Origin: CAYNST01 sp964434105
Lineage (GTDB): Bacteria > Pseudomonadota > Gammaproteobacteria > Pseudomonadales > Cellvibrionaceae
Assembly (NCBI GenBank): GCA_964434105.1
Contig: CAYSTJ010000019.1
Location: forward strand, 1 to 64,000
Reading direction: 5' to 3'
DNA: 64,000 bases
Position 1 is the stretch's first letter; the number at the start of each line of letters is the position of its first letter. Shown here one piece after another: positions 50,832 to 57,197 of the stretch. Under the pieces are notes generated by a model. That model was not told the origin of the DNA, did not search any database, and worked only from the letters and a program-made list of their open reading frames with translations. The position numbers and the translations under genes were made by a program.

Positions 50832-52088
50832 TCAGTAAAGCGCTTCGAGAAACGCCTTCATGCGATTCCAGGAGTCGGCATCCGCGTCGGCATCATACTT
50901 CAGTGGCAGGTCAAACTGGCGCCCCTTTTCTGTCGCTTCAGGGTTGGTGAAGGCATGTACAGCGCCCGGGTAATCAACAAAATCGAGTGAAAGCCCGGCC
51001 GCGTTCATTTCCGTTTTAAACCGTTCTTTATGTTCAGCGGCGACCATGGGATCGTCCGCGCCGTTCAACACCAGAAACCGGCTTTGGGCCTCACTGCTGA
51101 TCGGTGCCAGATTTTGCAGGGCTCCGTGAAAACTGACGACACCGTCCAGCTTAACCCCCATCCGGGCCATACTGATAGCGACAGCGCCTCCGAGGCAATA
51201 GCCGATGGCGGAGGCCTTTTCGGGGTCTGTAACCGGTAGGTCGCGCAACAGAGCCAGCGCCGTGTCAAACCGTTGTAACACGATAACTTCCTGACCGAGT
51301 AGCTCCATCATGAATTCATTGGCCTGCTGGGGGTGGTCCGCGATTTTGCCATCACCGTACATATCCAGTGCGAAAGCGGCGTAACCCAGTTCTGCCAGCA
51401 TATCAGCCCGCTTGCGCACGTAATCGTTGTGCCCCCACCATTCATGCACCACCAGAATACCCGGCAAATCCTTACCACCCCGGGGATAGGCAATATAACC
51501 GGTAAATTCAGTATCACCGACGTTGTATTTCAGTTCGCGACTATAAATGGAAGGGAGATTATCGATCACCCCCTTTAGGTTCTGCAAACCTGTTTCGTAG
51601 TCCGGACCGACCAATCTGTCCAAAAACAGTCCTGCATAACGCGCCACCATATTCAGCCCATGATCCTGCGACAGCCCCCACACCAGCCGGGTTCCGCTTT
51701 CTTCGGGCAGCAAATCAAAGTAGGATTCTGCCGTACCCATGACCCCGAAATCGAGCTCGGCCTTAACGCGCTCAAACGGTACCGAGCTGATAATAGACAT
51801 GCGACCATTCGCAATTTTTGTGTCATCGCTGGACCAGGTCATGGTTGCGCCGACGCCTTCATCCGAACCATTATCGTCGACCTGCATATCGGGATCCTTG
51901 CGGGACCAGGGCGACCACTCCCGGAATTTCTTTAAATCATTGACATAATCGAACACTGTGGCAGGGTCACTATTCAATATGACCGAACGCTCGACCTGTG
52001 TCGTTGATGGCAGAAAAAATCCGCCGACCAGAGCCCCAAGCCCGACAAATGCCAAAAGCAGCACTACAACCTTTATAAACCTCACCAC
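50832..52088 (-). CDS. SRPBCC (START-like) domain fused to dienelactone hydrolase, membrane-anchored
   Basis: A 418-residue two-domain protein. Residues about 5-25 form one hydrophobic segment. An SRPBCC/polyketide-cyclase-like lipid-binding domain covers about 30-178 (VERSVILNSDPATVFDYVNDL, REWSPWSRKDPDM). A complete dienelactone-hydrolase domain covers about 185-418, with the triad C298 (GYCLGG), D345/D346 (NGADDP) and H378 (GAVHAF), and the conserved glutamate in VVHEWWGH (E215). Each half normally occurs as a separate protein. The frame is continuous with no hint of a stop or frameshift at the junction. The SRPBCC part may present a hydrophobic ester to the hydrolase at the membrane; this is inference. 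The substrate is unknown. Confidence 0.85.
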   Translation of the reverse strand: MVRFIKVVVLLLAFVGLGALVGGFFLPSTTQVERSVILNSDPATVFDYVNDLKKFREWSPWSRKDPDMQVDDNGSDEGVGATMTWSSDDTKIANGRMSIISSVPFERVKAELDFGVMGTAESYFDLLPEESGTRLVWGLSQDHGLNMVARYAGLFLDRLVGPDYETGLQNLKGVIDNLPSIYSRELKYNVGDTEFTGYIAYPRGGKDLPGILVVHEWWGHNDYVRKRADMLAELGYAAFALDMYGDGKIADHPQQANEFMMELLGQEVIVLQRFDTALALLRDLPVTDPEKASAIGYCLGGAVAISMARMGVKLDGVVSFHGALQNLAPISSEAQSRFLVLNGADDPMVAAEHKERFKTEMNAAGLSLDFVDYPGAVHAFTNPEATEKGRQFDLPLKYDADADADSWNRMKAFLEALY

Positions 52089-52317
52089 AGCCCCCCAACT
52101 CGTTGTTTTAATATTATTGGCTCGCGCCGTTGAGGCGCGTAACGTCTACTTAAGATACCCGTCTACTGGAAAACCAGTGCATGCGGCCCGGAGTGTTCTG
52201 CCCGGACGGTGGCGCGCAACGATGGGCAAACTGCGTATCCGTCCACTACACGTAATCCACGCGCCCACCGGCGGCGAGGCAGACACCGAAAAAGCCTCCG
52301 CTGGTCAGGTACGCAGT

Positions 52318-53469
52318 TTACTCCCCTTTATTGTCCCGGTTGAAAAAATCTTCAATCGCTGATCGCTCCCACATCGCATCCTGAAACCCGAGTTCGATCA
52401 ACTCATTGCAGTACTCATGGGAAAACAGCAGATAGCTTGCTGCGGCGGCTCCCCCGCCCTGTATTGTCGCTCCTGTGCGTCGCAGAAAAAACCGGAGGCT
52501 CGACGGCAGTTTACGCACCAGACGTCCCGCTATTTTATCGAGTGGCCGTGACGGCGAGATCACCAGCGTATCCACATAACGTAAATGACGGGTTTTTTCA
52601 CACCGATTCTGGTCGATAAGCGCAAGCAGTGCATTAACCCTCTCGATGTGTTCCAGATCACCTTCAAGTGAATCAATGAAGGCACTGTTAAACATTTGAC
52701 CGACAATCTGAGCCATGGATGGCGAATGCCGTGGCGGCGCGGCTCTGCGGCTCACGCCGCGCGGACTGCGATTGCTGCTGACGCCAATGACAAACAGCCT
52801 GTCGGCGCCAAGATGAAGTGCGGGGCTTATGGGCGCTATCTGTCGCATTGCGCCATCACCGAAATACTCACGCCCGATATACACCGCGGGAAATATCGTT
52901 GGAATCGCCGATGAGGCCAGCAGATGTTCAACCCTGATACGATCCGGTGTTCCGACCCGCCTCGCCCGGCGCCAGCCGCGCTGCCCAACATGGCTCTGGA
53001 AAAAACTGACCGAATCGCCCGACGTATATCCCATCGCTGTAATACAGAGCGCCCGCAGATCTCCCCGCTCGATCTTCAAGGCCAGATTATCGAATGCAAT
53101 TGTGTCGAGGAGCAATGATTTCAATGGCTCATTGTCGAGTAGCGCCAACGGTTCCCGTCGCCCTACGCCGTCATTTACCAGTGAAAAGCCCAATCGCCCC
53201 ATGCTCGCCATCAGGGGCTTCCAGCCAGTGCGAAAAACATTGTCTATCTCAAGTCGCTGCCAGATGCTGCAAAGATGCTCGACAGACTGCCTGAATTCGC
53301 CGTCGTAAGCTGCCAGTGAAGTAGCATTTATCGCGCCAGCAGAAGTTCCGCAAATAATGGGAAAAGGATTATGCAGATTCGGCAAAATTTCGACGAGAGC
53401 CTGTAATACGCCGACCTGGTACGCAGCGCGCGCACCGCCACCAGACAAAATCAGGGCGTTTACGGTCAT
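52318..53469 (-). CDS. Patatin-like phospholipase
   Basis: A 383-residue serine lipase of the patatin/RssA class. The oxyanion-hole glycines are in ALILSGGGARAAYQVGVL, the nucleophile in CGTSAGAINA and the catalytic aspartate in YFGDGAMRQIAPISPAL, giving a Ser-Asp dyad. There is no signal peptide, so it is cytosolic or peripheral at the inner membrane. The C-terminal third (about 270-383) is specific to a proteobacterial subgroup. It stands alone on the minus strand between the NfeD-like gene and the SRPBCC-hydrolase gene. Substrate lipid is unknown. Confidence 0.9.
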   Translation of the reverse strand: MTVNALILSGGGARAAYQVGVLQALVEILPNLHNPFPIICGTSAGAINATSLAAYDGEFRQSVEHLCSIWQRLEIDNVFRTGWKPLMASMGRLGFSLVNDGVGRREPLALLDNEPLKSLLLDTIAFDNLALKIERGDLRALCITAMGYTSGDSVSFFQSHVGQRGWRRARRVGTPDRIRVEHLLASSAIPTIFPAVYIGREYFGDGAMRQIAPISPALHLGADRLFVIGVSSNRSPRGVSRRAAPPRHSPSMAQIVGQMFNSAFIDSLEGDLEHIERVNALLALIDQNRCEKTRHLRYVDTLVISPSRPLDKIAGRLVRKLPSSLRFFLRRTGATIQGGGAAAASYLLFSHEYCNELIELGFQDAMWERSAIEDFFNRDNKGE

Positions 53470-53496
53470 GTGGACAGGCGTACGCAGGTTCTCAAA

Positions 53497-54006
53497 TCAT
53501 TCACCGTCCCGGACAGGTCGGACTTCCAGCATGTTGCCGGTGTAACCCGCTACCTCCACCAGATCACCCCGTTTGAAATCTTCACTCGAGAGGACAGTCC
53601 AGATGGCGTCGTTGAGCTGGATTTTACCCCGCCCGGTTGCCACTCTTTGAAGAACCGAAGCCCGAAACCCTATCAGATGGTTTTTTCGTCGTCTGATTCG
53701 CGCCGTCGCGTTGGCTGGCATATATACTTGCCCACGCCATAGCAGATAAACAAAAACGAGCGGTACCACGGCGATGGCAATCGACGCTTGCTGCACCAGA
53801 GTCAAAGGCCAGACTGCAGACGCAGCGGCAACCGCGAGCGAGGCTACTGCCAGGGCTGAAAACGAAACACGCAATATCATTCGCGACAGAACCAGACAGG
53901 CCGCACCGATGAAGAACCAGTGCCAGTCGGTCATTCCGGGATCCTGAATGTTGGACAAAACGGGCAACCCGGGCAAAAAGCCGAGCAGTTCACTTACCTT
54001 TGACAT
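53497..54006 (-). CDS. NfeD-like membrane protein with OB-fold domain
   Basis: A 169-residue protein with two or three transmembrane segments (about 28-45, 50-68 and 72-90) and a C-terminal OB-type beta-barrel domain (about 112-165: GFRASVLQRVATGRGKIQLNDAIWTV, GDLVEVAGYTGNMLEVRP), the NfeD C-terminal domain. Such proteins usually pair with a stomatin/flotillin-like protein, but none is adjacent here. ATG 54006 has an AGG 5 bases upstream. It may act in membrane microdomain organisation, by family inference only. Confidence 0.78.
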   Translation of the reverse strand: MSKVSELLGFLPGLPVLSNIQDPGMTDWHWFFIGAACLVLSRMILRVSFSALAVASLAVAAASAVWPLTLVQQASIAIAVVPLVFVYLLWRGQVYMPANATARIRRRKNHLIGFRASVLQRVATGRGKIQLNDAIWTVLSSEDFKRGDLVEVAGYTGNMLEVRPVRDGE

Positions 54007-54121
54007 TATAGCCTGCCTGAAACCAAATCGGCGCTAGCTTATCGGGTGACGCCAGGCCGGTCAATTAGTGAGATCACAGGGACAGCACAGCCTTTAGGTC
54101 GATGCGGTATACAGCAAGCCA

Positions 54122-54140
54122 CCCCTGCTTGAAGCAGGGG
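54122..54140. repeat. Isolated perfect hairpin
   Basis: CCCCTGCT (54122-54129) and AGCAGGGG (54133-54140) form an 8-bp stem with a 3-base loop. No T-run follows on either strand. It lies 51 bases from MITE copy C and outside its ends. The shape recalls the subterminal hairpins recognised by IS200/IS605 transposases, but no transposase is present. Confidence 0.5.
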
Positions 54141-54191
54141 GTCCCGGTTGCGGCGGATGCGGGGGGCACGATACGCACGGGGAACGGCTTC

Positions 54192-54404
54192 GTAACTGTT
54201 CAGCTCGTGTCGTAACTGTTCAGATTGCGTCCAGATTTGTTCAACGCAAGTCGAAAAAAGTGAGTTTACGCGTGTCAATTCACCGCGCATCCTGCGCGTC
54301 TGCCCTGCGGGCCGTCTGGCCAGCCGTTCAACCCGGTTCCCGACAGGTTTGTGACCATTTTTTACGCAATCATGGGCAAATCGGGGCGTGAGCTGAATAG
54401 TTAC
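54192..54404. mobile_element. MITE copy C (inverted orientation, duplicated end)
   Basis: A 213-bp element in the opposite orientation to copies A and B. Its left end GTAACTGTTCAG (54192-54203) is repeated at 54212-54223, and its right end is CTGAATAGTTAC (54393-54404). Flanks CGGCTTC at 54185-54191 and 54406-54412 give a 7-8 bp target duplication. The interior matches copy A closely, including ACCTGTCGGGAAC, CAGACGGCCCG, GCGCAGGATGCGCGG and TCTGGACGCAATCTGAACAG on the minus strand. The right duplication touches the stop codon of the TonB-domain lipoprotein gene. Confidence 0.82.
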
Positions 54405-54411
54405 GCGGCTT

Positions 54412-54798
54412 CTAGGGTACCTCTGCGTCCGGATCCTGACTGAAAATGAATCGGTATTGAACCCCGGACACTGCGACAAGCCGCCCATTTTTGATTTTCG
54501 GCACATACACGAGCTGGTTGGTCGCATCTATCGCAGCCTGATCGAACAGGTCGTCCGGTTCACTGTCGACAACCTGTATCTTTTCCGGGATGCCTTCCTC
54601 GCTGACGGTGAATTCAACCAACACCCAACCCGCGGTATTCCGTGCTCTGGCCTCCGCGGGATATGCGGGAGCAACGTATCGAACTGGAACCATATCGCCT
54701 TCATGGGGCACCAGTACCCTGTTCTGCGCCTCGTGACCCGTCAATGATGAGCAGGCTGCGAATACCAGTGGAGACAAAGCGAGAATCATCTTATTCAT
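54412..54798 (-). CDS. Lipoprotein with TonB C-terminal domain
   Basis: A precursor of about 128 residues with lipobox FAAC (cysteine near 16) and a TonB C-terminal domain (about 38-120: VAPAYPAEARARNTAGWVLVEFTVSEEG, then DLFDQAAIDATNQLVYVP). Ordinary TonB proteins have an inner-membrane helix that contacts ExbB/ExbD and a proline-rich spanning region; both are absent here, and the domain is tethered by lipid instead. It therefore cannot transduce energy in the usual way and may interact with other periplasmic or outer-membrane proteins. ATG 54798 with AGGT upstream is chosen over an earlier in-frame start. It is divergent from the exported methyltransferase gene, and MITE copy C abuts its stop. 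Confidence 0.82.
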   Translation of the reverse strand: MNKMILALSPLVFAACSSLTGHEAQNRVLVPHEGDMVPVRYVAPAYPAEARARNTAGWVLVEFTVSEEGIPEKIQVVDSEPDDLFDQAAIDATNQLVYVPKIKNGRLVAVSGVQYRFIFSQDPDAEVP

Positions 54799-54938
54799 GG
54801 TTATACCTGTAAATGTGAAAACGCTGTATTCTGCTGCGGGCTTTGCGAATATAAAATTCAGTGTACGCGACATCCTGGCAAGGGAATTTCGCTGTTATCC
54901 GGCAAGTTCCATTAATATACCTACATCGAGGACTAACT

Positions 54939-55820
54939 ATGAAAAATATTTTACAAACGGCCATACTTTTTGGTGTACTGAGTGGGTGCAGTCACGGGCC
55001 CTACACCGACAAGCCCGCCTCAGATACCCTGGACAGTGAAGTCCGCCTCGAACAGGTACTCGATAGCCAGACATCCGAAACAAAGTCACGCTATCCCTAC
55101 AGGAATCCATCGGAGACATTGCGGTTCTTTGGCATTGAGCCAGGGATGACCGTTGTGGAAGTATTGCCCGGTGGAGGCTGGTATTCACAAATATTGGCGC
55201 CCTATCTCGGGAAGGAAGGCAAACTGATCGGCATTGACTATCCCCTGCCCATCTTCGCCAATTTCGACTTCGCCACGCCGGAGTTCATGGAAAAGCGAAA
55301 ATCCTGGCCGGCTGAATGGGTGACCAATCGTGCGGCATGGGGTGGCGAAAATGCGGCAAAACTCGAAGCCTATCGTTTTGACGAGGTTCCCGCCAGCCTG
55401 AACGGCACGGTCGATAGCGTCCTGTTTATCCGTGCCCTGCACAACCTGGTTCGCTATGAAGTCGACGGACAGCATTTCTCAAACGCATTATCAGTCTGTC
55501 ACGATTTACTGAAACCGGGCGGTACCATCGGTATCGTTCAGCACGCTGCACCAGACGCCGCATCGGAGGAGTGGGCAGACGGGTCACGAGGCTATCTCAA
55601 GACAGCGCAGATAAAATCTCAGCTGGAAAAGGCCGGCTTTGAATTCGTCGACAGCAGTACCGTCAACGCCAACCCCAAAGATCAACCCGGCGAGGCCGAC
55701 AGTGTGTGGCGTCTGCCGCCAAGCCTGGGGACCAGCCAAAACGATGATATACTGAAAGCGCAATACCTCGCCATTGGTGAAACCAATCGTATGACGTTAC
55801 TTTTTCGCAAACCGCGATAA
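54939..55820 (+). CDS. Exported SAM-dependent methyltransferase-like lipoprotein
   Basis: A 293-residue protein with a lipoprotein signal (MKNILQTAILFGVLSGCSHG, lipobox LSGC) followed by a class I methyltransferase fold. Motif I is VVEVLPGGGWYSQILAPYLG (about 71-90), the acidic residue is in LIGIDYP, and the late motif is LLKPGGTIGIVQH. It resembles the COG4798-type predicted methyltransferases, many of which carry signal peptides. SAM is not known to be available in the periplasm, so the real ligand or reaction is unclear. A GAGGA ribosome binding site precedes ATG 54939; an upstream in-frame start at 54861 would hide the signal. It is divergent from the TonB-domain lipoprotein gene. Confidence 0.82.
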   Translation: MKNILQTAILFGVLSGCSHGPYTDKPASDTLDSEVRLEQVLDSQTSETKSRYPYRNPSETLRFFGIEPGMTVVEVLPGGGWYSQILAPYLGKEGKLIGIDYPLPIFANFDFATPEFMEKRKSWPAEWVTNRAAWGGENAAKLEAYRFDEVPASLNGTVDSVLFIRALHNLVRYEVDGQHFSNALSVCHDLLKPGGTIGIVQHAAPDAASEEWADGSRGYLKTAQIKSQLEKAGFEFVDSSTVNANPKDQPGEADSVWRLPPSLGTSQNDDILKAQYLAIGETNRMTLLFRKPR

Positions 55821-55872
55821 CTTTTTCGAGCAGGCAATACCAATTGCCTGCTCGCACTCTACCGACGTCACT

Positions 55873-56493
55873 TCAGCTTTTCGGAGCGGCGTTATCCTTC
55901 CTGTTTTTACCGCCATCCTGTCGAACACCTTCAACCGTCAAATGGATCTCGACCTGCTCTGCATCCTTGCCCAATTCGCTCATATCGATTCCCCAGTCTG
56001 AAGGCTTAATCCGGGTTTTGCCTTCAAAGCCGGCGCGATACCCGCCCCAGGGGTCCTCCCCCATTCCGATCCGGTGTATATTAATATCAATGGGCCGCGT
56101 GACGCCGTGTAGCGTAAAATCACCTGTGATCGTGCCGGTAACAGCACCCGTTGCTTTGTATGAAGTACTTACAAATTTGGCCTTTGGGTGTTTTTTAACG
56201 TCGAGAAAATCCGCACTGCGCAAATGCTTGTCCCTTTTCGCGTGGTTGGTGTCGACACTGGCCACATTGATATCGACGGTAACACTGTTCTTCGACGGAT
56301 CTTTGCTATCGAAGGTGAATTCGCCGTCAAAATCATTAAAGCGTCCATACAGCCAGCTGAAACCGAGGTGCTTGACGCGGAATTGGATAAAGGCATGCGC
56401 GCCTTCCTTATCAATCTTGTATTTGTCGGCCAATACCGGCGACGACACGGCCATCAATCCGCTTAAAATCATAGTTGCCAACGCAATTTTCAT
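55873..56493 (-). CDS. YceI-family periplasmic lipid-binding protein
   Basis: A precursor of about 206 residues with a Sec signal peptide (cut near SSPVLA-D, about 22) and the YceI lipocalin-like barrel: YKIDKEGAHAFIQFRVKHLGFSWLYGRF, HLRSADFLDVKKHPKAKFVS and GDFTLHGVTRPI. YceI proteins bind isoprenoid quinone-like lipids in the periplasm. GGAGGG precedes ATG 56493 and a longer frame to 56562 is rejected. It is followed upstream on the same strand by cytochrome b561, the usual companion of YceI, which suggests a shared membrane redox or quinone-related role. Confidence 0.92.
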   Translation of the reverse strand: MKIALATMILSGLMAVSSPVLADKYKIDKEGAHAFIQFRVKHLGFSWLYGRFNDFDGEFTFDSKDPSKNSVTVDINVASVDTNHAKRDKHLRSADFLDVKKHPKAKFVSTSYKATGAVTGTITGDFTLHGVTRPIDINIHRIGMGEDPWGGYRAGFEGKTRIKPSDWGIDMSELGKDAEQVEIHLTVEGVRQDGGKNRKDNAAPKS

Positions 56494-56619
56494 TAACTTG
56501 ACCCTCCAGTATGATGTGTTAAACCAAAAACCCTTGCTTGTTACCCATTCTTTCAAAAGCACAACCCAACATGCCGCTCAAAGACTATAGCCCGCCAACC
56601 ATTATAAAACGCAAATTTT

Positions 56620-57180
56620 TTACCGCTTCCGGCCTGCCATACGTTTCAATGTCGCGTCTCGGTCGATAAAATGGTGCTTCACCGCTGCGAGTCCGTGAAC
56701 CGCCACAAACACCATAAGCAAATACGCAAGTATCTCATGTATACGACCGGCCTGGTCCTGCAGGTTTCGTTCGGACTGAAACAGGGGCGGCAATTCGAAC
56801 CAGTCGAAAACAGGAAGCGGATCGCCCTTCACAGTGACCATGATATAGCCGGAGATAATGACACCCACCATTATTCCATACAACGAGAAGTGCATAAGCC
56901 GTCCCAAACGCTGCTCGACAGACTTGTGCGACGACAAGGGCTGCGGGTAACGAAAACACGCCCGGTATATAAGGCGAATCATTATAAAAAATCCCAACAG
57001 GCTACCCCATCCCGTATGCAAGCGCGGCGCCTTCTGGTACCAGGCATCATAATAGCCGAGGTCTACCATCCAGAATCCAAGCCCGAATAACATAACGACT
57101 ACGGGAACTGTGATCCAGTGGAATAGCTGTGCGACCAGCGAATAATGATCCCGTGTATTTTTTAAATAGCCCATTTTCAT
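56620..57180 (-). CDS. Cytochrome b561 family protein
   Basis: A 186-residue four-helix membrane cytochrome (prokaryotic b561/CybB type). Heme-ligand histidines are visible in LVAQLFHWITVPVV, APRLHTGWGSLLGF and HEILAYLLMVFVAVHGLAAVKHHF. It should bind two b-type hemes and pass electrons between quinol and a periplasmic acceptor such as superoxide. It lies upstream of the yceI-type gene on the same strand (126-base gap) and 17 bases after pepN, so it may be co-transcribed with both. Confidence 0.9.
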   Translation of the reverse strand: MKMGYLKNTRDHYSLVAQLFHWITVPVVVMLFGLGFWMVDLGYYDAWYQKAPRLHTGWGSLLGFFIMIRLIYRACFRYPQPLSSHKSVEQRLGRLMHFSLYGIMVGVIISGYIMVTVKGDPLPVFDWFELPPLFQSERNLQDQAGRIHEILAYLLMVFVAVHGLAAVKHHFIDRDATLKRMAGRKR

Positions 57181-57197
57181 AACGCTTTCATGTCATT

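Larger units (their letters stand above)
54007..54411. other. 405-bp intergenic region with repeat structures
   Basis: The interval between the NfeD-like gene and the TonB-domain lipoprotein gene holds an isolated 8-bp hairpin (54122-54140) and MITE copy C (54192-54404). No protein-coding gene is supported; the frame across 54039-54527 is a chance reading of the element. Confidence 0.7.

Noticed and set aside
54039..54527. Minus-strand open frame across MITE copy C
   Set aside because: It spans the repeat and the 3' end of the TonB-domain lipoprotein gene in another frame; no family resemblance.
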